Positions 25,442 to 34,637 of a stretch of 53,117 nucleotides of DNA are shown here, in pieces. Location of the stretch: contig NZ_JAIEMO010000005.1 of NCBI RefSeq assembly GCF_019752095.1, positions 1 through 53,117 of the forward strand. Reading direction: 5' to 3'. Below the pieces are notes generated by a model. The model ran no database searches. It was given only the letters and a program-made list of their open reading frames with translations, and had not been told where the DNA came from. Numbering within the stretch: the first letter of the stretch is position 1; each line of letters begins with the position of its first letter. Origin of the DNA: Nitrosomonas sp. (lineage in GTDB: Bacteria > Pseudomonadota > Gammaproteobacteria > Burkholderiales > Nitrosomonadaceae). A program made the position numbers and the translations under genes.

Positions 25442-26610
25442 CAGAACATGTCGGCTGGATCGGCGTCTTTTAACTTGCGTATGGCGAGTAACCCAGCCAT
25501 AAAGCACATAGAAAGGATAAACATAAACACGGTGATGACTTTACTGATAAGCATCGGCATAGGCATGTACATTTGTGATTCCGCCAAGTTGTATAATCCC
25601 AGAGAAAGCAGATAACCGGGAATAAATCCCAACACTGCCAGAAAGGATGCTGAAGCAAATACCACACGGACAAAATAACCCTGTTCGTATCCCATGGCTT
25701 TCAATGTGGCAAACTCATTGCGATGATTGGCAATGTCGGTAAAAAGAATCTGATAGACAATGACCAAGCCAACAACCCAGCCCATAACGGTACCAAAACC
25801 AAAAATGAACCCTATCGGCGCCGTATTGGCCCAGTAATCCTTCTCGTGACGCAACAATTCTTCATAAGTAAACACATTGACGAATTCATTGAGATGGCTT
25901 TTAAGCTCGGCTTGTACATGTTCGACCGATGCTCCAGGATTTAGCCTAATCATTCCCATGTCGATATCATCGAGATTTCTTCTGGGAAAAATACGCATGA
26001 AATTCAAGTCGCTGGTTATCACGTTACCATCGGCGGCAAAAGACACGCCCAGCTGGAACAATCCGATAATAGTGACTTTATAGTCATTGATTTCTGTCAT
26101 ATTCCGGCCTGCTTCCAACAACTGACGGACCGGCCCGAATTCAGGGCGCGAGTATTCGTCGAATAGTACCGTATCTTTCAGTCTTAATTCGACATGCCTG
26201 TTTCTGGCCGAATCGACATTGAATATCAGGGAATCCGGATCGAAGCCATAGACCATCAAGGTTCGCTTAGCCTGAGTTTGAATATTTTTAAGCGGCGCGA
26301 GCCCCAGATACAACGGATAAGCTTCAGCAACTGCAGGGTTTCCCAGTACACGCATAAGTTCACTGCGTTTAAATTGAATGGGGCGCCACATGGCTTCGCT
26401 TTGCTTGTGCATCAAAAACAAATCGCCATCCAGTTTTAATGGAGCAGAAGCTGCGCTGGCGTATAACGTATCTTTGAATCCCAGTTGCATGAACACCAGT
26501 ACGCAAGCAAACAATACACCGCAAATAGCCGCTACCAGTTTAGTTCGATCAAAAACAAGCTGCCGCCAAGCCAGGCGGGCGGGAAAATACAGCCAGCCAA
26601 ACCGGTTCAC
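25441..26610 (-). CDS. devC: DevC-type ABC exporter permease (FtsX-like)
   Basis: The 389-residue membrane protein begins YFPARLAWRQLVFDRTKLVAA, the standard DevC opening. It has four predicted membrane segments: residues 25-45, about 265-290 (FIFGFGTVMGWVVGLVIVYQI), 315-345 and 355-380. A large periplasmic MacB-like domain lies between the first two. GYEQGYFVRVVF is the FtsX-type coupling region. The start codon is GTG and overlaps the DevB stop by four bases (GTGA). In heterocystous cyanobacteria DevBCA exports glycolipids with TolC; related operons occur in other bacteria with unknown substrates. The ATPase gene follows with a one-base overlap. Confidence 0.92.
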   Translation of the reverse strand: MNRFGWLYFPARLAWRQLVFDRTKLVAAICGVLFACVLVFMQLGFKDTLYASAASAPLKLDGDLFLMHKQSEAMWRPIQFKRSELMRVLGNPAVAEAYPLYLGLAPLKNIQTQAKRTLMVYGFDPDSLIFNVDSARNRHVELRLKDTVLFDEYSRPEFGPVRQLLEAGRNMTEINDYKVTIIGLFQLGVSFAADGNVITSDLNFMRIFPRRNLDDIDMGMIRLNPGASVEHVQAELKSHLNEFVNVFTYEELLRHEKDYWANTAPIGFIFGFGTVMGWVVGLVIVYQILFTDIANHRNEFATLKAMGYEQGYFVRVVFASASFLAVLGFIPGYLLSLGLYNLAESQMYMPMPMLISKVITVFMFILSMCFMAGLLAIRKLKDADPADMF

Positions 26611-27512
26611 GGAATTATCCGCACCTTAACTTGGCGAAAAATTTGGTGCCGTAAGTCAGCCGCCGCTTCAGGTTCCAAGGTAAGCCGCACTTCGATAATG
26701 CGATTGTCCCGGTCCGCCAATGGATCGGTATCGTTCAAATCATTCTTCCTGACTTGGAAACCCAGTTCCCTGACCTGTGCGTTGTAACTTCGTTTGAAAC
26801 CGGTAGCTGTGATACATCCTTGCTGACCTATTTCCACTTGTGGCAATTCTGATTCATAGACTTCTGCAACCACATCGAGCTGGGATAAATCTGCCATTTC
26901 CAACAGTCCGTTATCACCGATTCGCTCGCCAGGTCGAGTGAATATTTTCATGATCGTGCCGGTGATCGGTGCGTAGATCAGCGTATTTTCCAGCTCTGCT
27001 TGAGCAACATTCAGTTCGGATTGCGCACGTGCAATTTCAGCCGATAATCGTTTAAGGTTCGCCGCAGATTGCTCAAATGCCAGCTGTTTAGCATCCGCAA
27101 GGGAGATGCTGACCGCAGAGCTTAATTCAAGTGATTGATGACGTACATGTTCTCTTTTGTTAAAAGCTAGCGTGGTCTGCTCCAGGTCTCGTTGCGCTTC
27201 GAATACCTTGATTCGCATTTTAGCTGCTTCAACTTCAGCTTTTCTCTTAACGTGTTCCGAGAGAATGGCTAATTTCTCTCCTGCTTTGGCTGAGTTGGTT
27301 TCCTGAAAAAACAGTCGTTCCACGCGAGCTCCTTCGGGGCCCGCATTATGAGACACTTTTATTATCCGTGAGCGCGGCTCTATTCGACCCAATGCACCAA
27401 TTCCCTGTTGTGCATCTAACCGACAGGACATTTCGCCAAGTGCGCTGGAGCACATAACAGCGAATATGCCCATGCTGAAAAGTAAAGAACTGGTTTTAGA
27501 GACCATGAACAT
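26607..27512 (-). CDS. devB: DevB-type periplasmic adaptor (HlyD family)
   Basis: The 301-residue adaptor has a signal-type N-terminus (LLFSMGIFAVMCSSALG). A beta/lipoyl half-motif GIGALGRIEPRSRIIKVSH is followed by a coiled-coil hairpin (residues 80-160). The second lipoyl half is LIYAPITGTIMKIFTRPGE, and the barrel DVVAEVYESELPQVEIGQ comes next. It should link the DevC permease to an outer-membrane TolC-type channel; no tolC gene lies in the window. It is first in the devB-devC-devA operon. Family knowledge suggests glycolipid or peptide export, but nothing here fixes the cargo. Confidence 0.9.
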   Translation of the reverse strand: MFMVSKTSSLLFSMGIFAVMCSSALGEMSCRLDAQQGIGALGRIEPRSRIIKVSHNAGPEGARVERLFFQETNSAKAGEKLAILSEHVKRKAEVEAAKMRIKVFEAQRDLEQTTLAFNKREHVRHQSLELSSAVSISLADAKQLAFEQSAANLKRLSAEIARAQSELNVAQAELENTLIYAPITGTIMKIFTRPGERIGDNGLLEMADLSQLDVVAEVYESELPQVEIGQQGCITATGFKRSYNAQVRELGFQVRKNDLNDTDPLADRDNRIIEVRLTLEPEAAADLRHQIFRQVKVRIIP

Positions 27513-27711
27513 TTCTCAGATAAAAATATTAGATGGTGATTTTCATTGTTTTTGCCATGTCGCGTGTACATAGTCATAGAACATCAGCAGAATTGCTATT
27601 TTGGTAAGCATCTATTGTAGCTGATGCTAAGGCATATTTTCGTGGGTTAACTTTCTGCCTAAGAACAAAAATCGCACAGGATATATTCTACTGAATGCTG
27701 CAATAGGGAAT

Positions 27712-28377
27712 TCAGCTTTTCAGAAATATCAAATCCCAAACGCCATACCCGAGTTTGAGTCCTCTTTGTTCGAACTTAGTCAGTGGCCGGTATTCCGGGC
27801 GTGGTGCATAATCAGTTGCGGTATTGATGAGCTGTGGTTCCTGGTCCAAGACGTGCAGAATTTGTACGGCGTAATCTTCCCAATCGGTGGCTACATGAAT
27901 ATATCCTCCTGATTTCAAATGTGCACTTAGACGGGAGACCAGAGCAGGCTGGATTAATCTTCGCTTATGATGTCTGGCTTTTGGCCAGGGATCGGGAAAA
28001 AAGATGTGAATGCCATCTAAGCATTCGGCGTGGAGCATGTGTTGAAAAACTTCTACGGCATCATGCTGAATGATGCGTAAGTTTGTCAATTCTAGTTGTT
28101 CGATTTGATTCAGCAGACTACCTACACCAGGCGTATGCACTTCAATGCCGAGATAATCATTTTTAGGGTGCGCCTGTGCAATCGTTGCGGTGCTTTCTCC
28201 CATGCCGAATCCAATTTCCAAAACTTTAGGCGATTGGCGGCCAAAAATATGGTTCAGATCCAATAAGTTTTCGCTGAATGGAATGCCATACCGCGGCAGC
28301 AATGTCTCACATGCGCGACGTTGTGCATTAGATAAGCGTCCTTGACGAAGAACAAAGCTGCGAATGGTTTGTTGCAT
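27712..28377 (-). CDS. trmB: tRNA (guanine-N7-)-methyltransferase
   Basis: The 221-residue enzyme methylates G46 of tRNAs. It has the SAM motif [20 protein letters not shown] and the following [15 protein letters not shown]. The TrmB signature [17 protein letters not shown] contains the catalytic region, and the C-terminal [17 protein letters not shown] is typical. It lies 32 bases after thiG on the same strand and is probably the last gene of a thiS-thiG-trmB operon, an arrangement common in beta- and gammaproteobacteria. Confidence 0.96.
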   Translation of the reverse strand: MQQTIRSFVLRQGRLSNAQRRACETLLPRYGIPFSENLLDLNHIFGRQSPKVLEIGFGMGESTATIAQAHPKNDYLGIEVHTPGVGSLLNQIEQLELTNLRIIQHDAVEVFQHMLHAECLDGIHIFFPDPWPKARHHKRRLIQPALVSRLSAHLKSGGYIHVATDWEDYAVQILHVLDQEPQLINTATDYAPRPEYRPLTKFEQRGLKLGYGVWDLIFLKS

Positions 28378-28409
28378 AGGCTGATGGATTGGCGGCAGCG
28401 GGTCTTAGA

Positions 28410-29234
28410 TTAGCGGGGTTTGTTGCTTGCCGATCTTTTTGTGATTTTTTCTGTTTGAGCGATGACGCCTTCCGGGGGCGAACTGGGACTGGCGCTGTAG
28501 AGTTTTTTTGCCATGCGTCCGGCCAGATAAGCTTCGCGTCCGGCTTCAACAGCTTTGCGCATGGCGGATGCCATTAATATCGGGCTTTTGGCTGCGGCAA
28601 TGGCTGTGTTCATCAGCACGCCATCGCAACCGAGTTCCATCGCAATCGTGGCATCGGATGCTGTGCCGACACCGGCATCGACCAACACCGGGATTTTTGC
28701 ATTGTCGATGATAATCTGCAGATTCCACGGATTCAGAATGCCCATGCCGGAGCCAATTAATGAAGCCAGCGGCATCACGGCGACGCAACCCATGTCCTCC
28801 AATTGTTTGGCAATGATCGGATCATCCGAGGTATACACCATCACCTGGAAATCTTCCTTGATCAGGATTTCTGCGGCTTTGAGAGTTTCCACCATGTTCG
28901 GATACAGTGTTTTCGGATCGCCCAGCACTTCCAGTTTGACCAGGCTGTGACCATCCAGTAATTCACGCGCCAGACGCAGTGTACGCACTGCATCATCAAG
29001 GGTATAACAGCCCGCCGTGTTGGGTAATAAAGTGTATTGGGAGGGGGGCAAAACTTCCAGCAGATTCGGTTCGTTAGCATTTTGCCCGATATTCGTGCGC
29101 CGGATCGCGACCGTGATGATTTCTGCGCCGCTGGCTTCAACGGCTGCGCGCGTTTCGTTGAAGTCTTTGTATTTGCCTGTGCCAACTAGTAAGCGGGAGG
29201 TGTACGTTTTACCGGCAATAACTAAGTTATCCAT
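28410..29234 (-). CDS. thiG: Thiazole synthase
   Basis: The 274-residue TIM-barrel enzyme forms the thiazole phosphate of thiamine from DXP, glycine imine/dehydroglycine and ThiS thiocarboxylate. It starts with the ThiG phrase [17 protein letters not shown]. Lys100 in [16 protein letters not shown] is the expected Schiff-base lysine, and [18 protein letters not shown] is the phosphate-binding loop. About 15 polar residues extend the C-terminus. It lies 41 bases after thiS. No TPP riboswitch-like sequence was noticed upstream of the pair. Confidence 0.97.
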   Translation of the reverse strand: MDNLVIAGKTYTSRLLVGTGKYKDFNETRAAVEASGAEIITVAIRRTNIGQNANEPNLLEVLPPSQYTLLPNTAGCYTLDDAVRTLRLARELLDGHSLVKLEVLGDPKTLYPNMVETLKAAEILIKEDFQVMVYTSDDPIIAKQLEDMGCVAVMPLASLIGSGMGILNPWNLQIIIDNAKIPVLVDAGVGTASDATIAMELGCDGVLMNTAIAAAKSPILMASAMRKAVEAGREAYLAGRMAKKLYSASPSSPPEGVIAQTEKITKRSASNKPR

Positions 29235-29275
29235 GAAATTCTTTTTGTATTAAAGGTTATTTGTAAAAATGATGT

Positions 29276-29479
29276 CTAACCGCCACCGACAGCCACAACC
29301 ACCTCCAACTGATCACCATGAATCAGCAGTTGTTCAGAGAATTGACTGCGCGGAATAATTTCGCCATTGCGCTCAATAGCAATGCGTTTACCGTGCAATG
29401 CAAGATGGTCAACCAGCTGCGTTACGTTAATCGGTGATTCAAATTGTTGCGGTTGTCCATTAATGGTGAGCTGTATCAT
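29276..29479 (-). CDS. thiS: Sulfur carrier protein ThiS
   Basis: The 67-residue ubiquitin-like protein begins MIQLTINGQPQQFESP and ends VEVVVAVGGG-like, with the C-terminal Gly-Gly that is adenylated and thiocarboxylated. It contains the typical middle RIAIERNGEIIPRSQF. It carries sulfur to ThiG, whose gene follows 41 bases downstream. The adenylating enzyme ThiF is not in the window. Confidence 0.95.
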   Translation of the reverse strand: MIQLTINGQPQQFESPINVTQLVDHLALHGKRIAIERNGEIIPRSQFSEQLLIHGDQLEVVVAVGGG

Positions 29480-29585
29480 TGAAGATGAACTGTGATTGAT
29501 TAGTGTATTGAGTTGAAGAAATCGATTTTCTTGTTGGTGTTAATTTTATCATGCAAGAATAGGTAATCTGGGTAAATTATAGGTC

Positions 29586-30533
29586 TTACTTAATAGAATT
29601 TTCAGATGCGTTGTTTAAATTCTTCAAACACAAATCCCAATAGGGTAATCCTTCAAATCGCTTGATTAAAAATTCTACAAACGCTCTAACTCGCTGAGAA
29701 AGATGGCGAGTTTGTGGGTAAATAGCATAGGCGGCGAGTGGTGAAGGTTTGTACTCAGTCAATAGTGGTTTCAACGCACCGCTTTCAATTTCTTTATGCA
29801 AGATAAATGTGGGCATTAGTATGATACCCAAGCCGTCAACAGCAGCATCGCGAAGAAATTCACCATTGCTGGCTTTTAAGTAGGGCATTATTTTGGTTTT
29901 GACCAGCTGACCTTGGGTATCGTACAAGTTCCAGTTTTCGAAATTACTGATCAAGTTGTAAACCAGACATCGGTGACTAATAAGTTCTTCCGGCGATTGT
30001 GGTTCACCCATGTGTTCGAGATATGCCGGGCTCGCGCACATAATGGCTTGAATAGGAGCAAGACGGCGCGCGATCAGACTGGAGTCTGATAAGCTGGCAA
30101 TGCGAATAGCCAGATCAAAGCCTTCGGTCAATATATCGACCTGTCGATCATTAAAATCCAAATCAAATGTAATTTCCGGGTGGGCTTGCACAAACTCGTT
30201 GATAGCAGGCCCCAAGTGCATCAACCCAAAACTCAACGGTAGAGCAATTTTTAGGCTGCCTCTTAAAGCGCCGTAAAATTGCGAAGTGGCATATTCGGCT
30301 TCGAGAATGTCTGCAAGTATACGTACGGATTGTTGATAAAAAGCACGCCCGCTATCGGTCAAATTCATTTGCCGCGTTGTGCGATGAAACAATTCCACAC
30401 CGAGGTGTTCCTCAAGTTCTTTTAAACGTCGGCTAACCATTGACTTTGCCACATCCATGCGATCTGCAGCAGCGCTAATGCTGCCGGCTTCAACAACGCG
30501 CACAAACGCATTCATATTTTCAAATCGATTCAT
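29586..30533 (-). CDS. LysR-family transcriptional regulator
   Basis: The 315-residue regulator has an N-terminal winged HTH (FVRVVEAGSISAAADRMDVA then KSMVSRRLKELEEHLGVELF). A periplasmic-binding-fold effector domain follows, with LKIALPLSFGLMHLGPAINEF and LAIRIASLSDSSLIARRLAP. It resembles the DhcR/AaeR-like group of LysR repressors. It is divergent from the pirin-DoxX pair with 126 bases between. By the usual LysR rule it probably controls that pair from the shared intergenic region. The inducer is unknown. Confidence 0.92.
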   Translation of the reverse strand: MNRFENMNAFVRVVEAGSISAAADRMDVAKSMVSRRLKELEEHLGVELFHRTTRQMNLTDSGRAFYQQSVRILADILEAEYATSQFYGALRGSLKIALPLSFGLMHLGPAINEFVQAHPEITFDLDFNDRQVDILTEGFDLAIRIASLSDSSLIARRLAPIQAIMCASPAYLEHMGEPQSPEELISHRCLVYNLISNFENWNLYDTQGQLVKTKIMPYLKASNGEFLRDAAVDGLGIILMPTFILHKEIESGALKPLLTEYKPSPLAAYAIYPQTRHLSQRVRAFVEFLIKRFEGLPYWDLCLKNLNNASENSIK

Positions 30534-30659
30534 TTCTAATTGATTGTTGCTGATACAGGAACAGTAATTTCTAATTATGACTATTTATTCTTATTACAGC
30601 AACGATGATAATGCTCCCTGAGCTATGACCTAACAATTTTTACCGAAAAGGAGAAAATA
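30534..30659. promoter_or_regulatory. Divergent LysR/pirin control region
   Basis: This AT-rich spacer separates the divergent LysR and pirin genes. It contains TAATTTCTAATTATGA and GATTGTTGCTGATAC-type T-N11-A sequences suited to LysR binding, but no single clear operator. The pirin ribosome binding site AAGGAG is at its right end. Confidence 0.5.
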
Positions 30660-31526
30660 ATGGATGCAATCATGAATTCTTCACGAATAATCCCGGCAGT
30701 GGCCGTGCCGGAAGGTGCCGGTGTTACCGTGTACCGCACGATCGGCACTCCAGTGCTGCGCGATTACGATCCGTTCCTGCTCCTGGATCATATCAGCAGT
30801 AATAATCCGGATGATTACAGTGCCGGATTCCCGGCTCATCCGCATCGCGGGTTCACTACATTTACGTATATTATTAATGGCCATATGGCACATCAGGATA
30901 ATATGGGCAATAGTGGTGACTTGGGACCCGGTACTGCCCAGTGGATGAAAGCTGCCAGTGGCGTTATCCATTCCGAAATGCCAAAGCAAGAAAATGGTTT
31001 GTTGCGCGGATTTCAATTGTGGATCAACCTGCCTGCAGCCAATAAAATGGATCATCCTGAATATCAGGAATATTCCGCAGAAGCTTTTCCTGTCGTGGAG
31101 AACCCCGATTATACGCTGAAAGTTTTGATCGGACGCTTTGCCGATACACAAGCGCCGATTGTGGATAACCTCACGGAGGTGACTTATTTTGACGTACAAG
31201 TAAAACCTGGAAAGGGTTTTCAGCATCACTTGCCAATCGACAATAATAGTTTGCTTTATGTATTTGAAGGAGACGGGAAGCTCAATGAACAAATTGTACC
31301 GCTGCATTCCCTTGTTACCCTGAATACTGATGATCATTCATTTAACTTTATTGCAGGAAAAAAAGGGGCGCGATTGATCGTCATCAGCGGTAAACCGATT
31401 CATGAGCCGATTGCCCGATATGGCCCGTTTGTGATGAATACCCGGGAGCAAATTGATCAGGCAATGCAAGATTTTCAAACGAATAATTTTGTGCGTGATC
31501 GTGCCTGGATCAAGCGCGATCATTGA
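30660..31526 (+). CDS. Pirin family protein
   Basis: The 288-residue bicupin has the metal-binding set in FPAHPHRGFTTFTYIINGHM (HxH) together with a later His and Glu in ASGVIHSEMP. These are the standard pirin ligands. Some bacterial pirins have quercetinase activity, while others bind metabolic enzymes, so the role is not fixed by sequence. AAGGAG stands before the ATG. The DoxX gene follows 22 bases after the stop, so the pair is one operon facing away from the LysR gene. Confidence 0.94.
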   Translation: MDAIMNSSRIIPAVAVPEGAGVTVYRTIGTPVLRDYDPFLLLDHISSNNPDDYSAGFPAHPHRGFTTFTYIINGHMAHQDNMGNSGDLGPGTAQWMKAASGVIHSEMPKQENGLLRGFQLWINLPAANKMDHPEYQEYSAEAFPVVENPDYTLKVLIGRFADTQAPIVDNLTEVTYFDVQVKPGKGFQHHLPIDNNSLLYVFEGDGKLNEQIVPLHSLVTLNTDDHSFNFIAGKKGARLIVISGKPIHEPIARYGPFVMNTREQIDQAMQDFQTNNFVRDRAWIKRDH

Positions 31527-31548
31527 AATCAATAACAAGGAGATACAA

Positions 31549-31929
31549 ATGGATAAAATCAGTCAATTAGTTGCGCGAATATTCCTTGGACAGATCTTTT
31601 TGATTTCTGGCCTGCTCAAGATCAGTGGATACGAAGGCACGCAAGGCTATATGGATGCGATGGGGGTACCGGGCATGTTATTGCCGCTGGTGATAGCTCT
31701 TGAAGTATTGGGTGGCTTAGCCATTGTGCTGGGCTGGCAAACTAAGCTGGCATCGATGATATTGGCTGCGTTTACTCTCGTGGCTGCGGTAATTTTTCAC
31801 AATAACATTTCCGATCAAATCCAGATGATCATGTTTATGAAAAACATTGCTATAACTGGCGGACTCATGTTGCTGATGGTTCATGGTGCAGGTGCGTATA
31901 GCGTTGATAGTCGCCGAATTAAATCATAG
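31549..31929 (+). CDS. DoxX family membrane protein
   Basis: The 126-residue protein has four membrane segments and the DoxX opening LVARIFLGQIFLISGLLKIS. GMLLPLVIALEVLGGLAIVLGW and AAVIFHNN follow. The start at 31549 is chosen because AAGGAG lies 6 bases upstream; the frame is open earlier, but only through the end of the pirin gene. DoxX proteins are often beside pirin genes and LysR regulators in proteobacteria and are linked to oxidative or electrophile stress. The molecular function is unknown. Confidence 0.92.
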   Translation: MDKISQLVARIFLGQIFLISGLLKISGYEGTQGYMDAMGVPGMLLPLVIALEVLGGLAIVLGWQTKLASMILAAFTLVAAVIFHNNISDQIQMIMFMKNIAITGGLMLLMVHGAGAYSVDSRRIKS

Positions 31930-32086
31930 ATGATGGGGGCTATTTCAATAAAGGGTTTTCGTGATCTGCTCAGGGAGTATTTTTTGGAAGAAATCGACTG
32001 CTTTAAGCTCTAATGTGATGAATTTAAAATCTCACACTGACGAATTTGGTTTTACTGCATTGACTAGCCGTCAATGCAGTAATTAC

Positions 32087-32410
32087 TTATTTAACGCTCA
32101 TATTGTTCTCAACGGCGGTCACGCCACTAACCCTGCGTGTAATCTCAACTGCCCGGTCGATGTCGGCTTGGCTGCTAACTGAACCACTCAGATTAACAAC
32201 ACCTTTCGTAGTCTCTACACTGATTTCAAAGGTCTTTAGTGTGGGTTCATTAAAAATTTCCGCTTTGACTTTTGTTGTAATGACGGTGTCATCAATATAT
32301 TCTCCGGCTTCACTCGCGGCTTCACCTGCATGAGCGAAGTTAGCGCTTAAGAAAAGAACCATTAATATAGATAAAATAAAAGTCAAGAAACGGTTGTTGA
32401 GTTGTGTCAT
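32087..32410 (-). CDS. Periplasmic BON-domain protein
   Basis: The 107-residue protein has a signal peptide (FILSILMVLFLSANFAHAG) and a single BON domain: YIDDTVITTKVKAEI, ISVETTKGVVNLSGSV and VSGVTAVENNMSVK. There is no lipobox, so it should be soluble in the periplasm, like OsmY fragments. AGGAG stands 9 bases before the ATG. The gene stands alone and is divergent from the Pro/Asn/Ser-rich gene. The BON core closely resembles that of the lipoprotein at 20041. Confidence 0.92.
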   Translation of the reverse strand: MTQLNNRFLTFILSILMVLFLSANFAHAGEAASEAGEYIDDTVITTKVKAEIFNEPTLKTFEISVETTKGVVNLSGSVSSQADIDRAVEITRRVSGVTAVENNMSVK

Positions 32411-32705
32411 GATAAAATTCTCCTAAATAAATTAACAAAGACAAATATTCCCAGGCATTTTAAATTCAAACGCTTAGTGGATATCCTAACTAAACGATTT
32501 ATTAAGTTTTTCTTAATTTTACTTAACAATCGCAGTTAAATTATTGCAGGAATTGTTCATTGTGAATGTGCGCTAACCCACTTACTGGCGTAGCTAAATC
32601 CAGCTTCCTAATCATGCTTTAATTTTGTGCGGTGGCGCACAGACGAGGATGATATTTAACCTGCATCATTATTCCTCCTATTAACAGAACGGAAGGATTA
32701 ATATC
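32411..32705. other. Divergent intergenic region
   Basis: Nearly 300 bases lie between the divergent BON-protein gene and the Pro/Asn/Ser-rich gene. No reading frame is visible. The left half is very AT-rich (TTTATTAAGTTTTTCTTAATTTTACTTAA). It presumably holds both promoters; no clear operator was recognised. Confidence 0.5.
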
Positions 32706-33047
32706 ATGATTAAAGGAAAGAAAACAGCATTGATATTTATTATGAGTGCAATTTTTATGTTAGTGAGCACGGTTGTGTCGTCCCAATCTCCTCATTCACA
32801 AAACAGTATTAATAATGACAGAGATTCAGCAGGAAGTTCGCAATCCGATTCTCTTTCACGTGATCTCTCACGTGATGGTTCCCAGGTGAATCCTAATAGC
32901 CCTGCTATGGTTAACCCAAACGATCCTACAGGAGTAAACTCGAATATACCTATGTCGCCTGGAGTTCCTCCAACTAGTGCGCCGGGAACGAATGCAAATG
33001 TTCCCTCAGGCACAAGTCCAAGTAACCCTTCTGGATCGGGCTATTAA
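32706..33047 (+). CDS. Small secreted Pro/Asn/Ser-rich protein
   Basis: The 113-residue product has a signal peptide (IFIMSAIFMLVSTVVSS). The mature part is low complexity: a Ser/Asp-rich stretch (NDRDSAGSSQSDSLSRDLSR) followed by loose repeats of N-P/S-N-x-P units and a Gly/Ser/Tyr end. Such sequence is expected to be disordered. GGAAGG precedes the ATG. Codon use is ordinary and the signal peptide is convincing, which argues for a real gene. I do not recognise a family. Confidence 0.72.
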   Translation: MIKGKKTALIFIMSAIFMLVSTVVSSQSPHSQNSINNDRDSAGSSQSDSLSRDLSRDGSQVNPNSPAMVNPNDPTGVNSNIPMSPGVPPTSAPGTNANVPSGTSPSNPSGSGY

Positions 33048-33224
33048 ATCATGTCACAAAAATAGTTAACTAAGAAGGGGGCTCGCTTCATTCGACAGTT
33101 ATATCCTTAATGTTTGCTGCTTAGCTTTGATAAGTATTGGACTGCTCGAATTTACGGGGCCTCTTCAGTATCAAGGTCCTAGACTAAATATGAATAACAA
33201 TCAAAAAATCTATTCTATTTATAC

Positions 33225-34517
33225 CTATTCATTACGTGCTAAACGAATGCCGGAAAACTGCCAGCGTGCTTCAGCAGGAAGAAAGTTACGCATGCTCGAA
33301 CGGATGCGCTTTTTCGGTGTGATACAAGAACCGCCACGCAAGACATATTGATTTACCATAGACTCGCTATTATATTCACCTACGGCTATATCCCAAATGT
33401 CAGATTTAGGTTTGTCAGTGTTGGATTTTTTTGGATTATAGCCAGGATAAGGTGAGTAGCTAGATTGTGTCCATTCCCAGACGGTACCATAAAGCGCGTT
33501 AATATTAACGCTCGTATTAATGGTAGTATGACGAGGATGGAAATAATTGTTATCGGCAAAGTCTCCATCAATTTCTTGCTTGGATGCTGCATTTTCCCAT
33601 TCCGCTTCGGTTGGTAAGCGTGCATCACGCCATTGTGCAAAAGCACTCGCTTCATAATACGACAGATGAGTTACTGCAAGCTCCAAATCCAATGGAACGA
33701 GTCCGTGGAGGGTAAACTCTTTCCACTCTCCTTCTTCGTGCCGCCAGTAAAGTGGATGACGACAATCGACTGATTTGATCCATTTCCAACCTTCCGAAAA
33801 CCAAAAGCAAGGATCGTTGTAGCCATCTTCCTCAATAAATTGCATATATTCCCTATTCGTGGCTAAACGTGACGCCAATTGATAGGGGTAAAGATACTGC
33901 TTGTGACGTGGCGACTCATTGTCATAGCTAAATCCTTTTCCCTCATAACCTATTTCTATTAGGCCCCCTTCAAAATTACGCCACTCTAATGGATCTGCCA
34001 TGTTTGAGGTTGTTATTTGCAAGTTGTTTTTAGGTTGATAAATTGGATTCAATGGGTTTTTTGATAAAAGGTGCTTGAGATCTGCCAGCATAAGTTCTTG
34101 GTGTTGAAATTCATGTTGAATCCCAAGGGTGGTTATCATTTGTAACATATTATCTTCTGTCAGTTTTCTCAACAGATTGTTTATGCGCTCATCGATGTTC
34201 TGGCAATAATCACGTGTTGTCTTCAAGGAAGGCCGAGTAAAAAAAACACGTTTTGGGTCTGGATGAGGCACATTTGATTCGTTGTAGGAGCTAAACATGG
34301 TGAGAAATTCTTGCTGAAAGGGTTTGAATGGTTTTTCGTAATGTTGGAGGACAAAAGCTTCAAAGAACCATGTGACATGACCAAGATGCCATTTTATCGA
34401 ACTCGCATCCGGTAAGGATTGAACACAGCAGTCCTCTTCAAATAATGGCTCAACTAGATCCAAAGTGCGATTGCGGGCCATAGAATATTCTTTAATTAGA
34501 GTATTGATATTTATCAT
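33225..34517 (-). CDS. egtB: EgtB-type sulfoxide synthase (ergothioneine pathway)
   Basis: The 430-residue enzyme joins a DinB_2 domain (residues 1-150) to a formylglycine-enzyme-like domain (residues 175-430). The iron site is the HxxxHxE motif IQHEFQHQE with an N-terminal His in IKWHLGHVTWFFE. The C-terminus has LRGGSCITPKKRIRSSMRNF and WQFSGIRLARNE, as in EgtB. The family couples trimethylhistidine with a thiol using O2. EgtD, the histidine methyltransferase usually next to it, is not in the window. The gene lies downstream of the cytochrome, AsmA and BON genes on the same strand, with 120 bases before it. Confidence 0.92.
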   Translation of the reverse strand: MININTLIKEYSMARNRTLDLVEPLFEEDCCVQSLPDASSIKWHLGHVTWFFEAFVLQHYEKPFKPFQQEFLTMFSSYNESNVPHPDPKRVFFTRPSLKTTRDYCQNIDERINNLLRKLTEDNMLQMITTLGIQHEFQHQELMLADLKHLLSKNPLNPIYQPKNNLQITTSNMADPLEWRNFEGGLIEIGYEGKGFSYDNESPRHKQYLYPYQLASRLATNREYMQFIEEDGYNDPCFWFSEGWKWIKSVDCRHPLYWRHEEGEWKEFTLHGLVPLDLELAVTHLSYYEASAFAQWRDARLPTEAEWENAASKQEIDGDFADNNYFHPRHTTINTSVNINALYGTVWEWTQSSYSPYPGYNPKKSNTDKPKSDIWDIAVGEYNSESMVNQYVLRGGSCITPKKRIRSSMRNFLPAEARWQFSGIRLARNE

Positions 34518-34551
34518 TATTTAATTTCTCGAAAAGGGCGATTACTATTTT

Positions 34552-34580
34552 TTTATAATTAATTATAATTAATTATAGTT
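34552..34580. repeat. AATTATAATT-type AT repeat
   Basis: The sequence ATAATTAATTATAATTAATTATAGTTAAT is a string of overlapping direct and inverted copies of TAATTA. It lies 35-60 bases upstream of egtB, in the promoter position. It could be an AT-rich UP element or a binding site for a nucleoid protein. Confidence 0.5.
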
Positions 34581-34637
34581 AATGGCGGTATTGAAAAAAT
34601 TCATGAGTTTTTACATTTTTTAGATAGCTATCTGCGT

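Noticed and set aside
29480..29585. Possible TPP riboswitch before thiS
   Set aside because: The CTGAGA and ACCTGATCTGG-type cores are absent.
30681..31337. Long antisense frame of 218 codons opposite pirin
   Set aside because: Pirin has all its conserved motifs on the other strand; the antisense product is a composition shadow.
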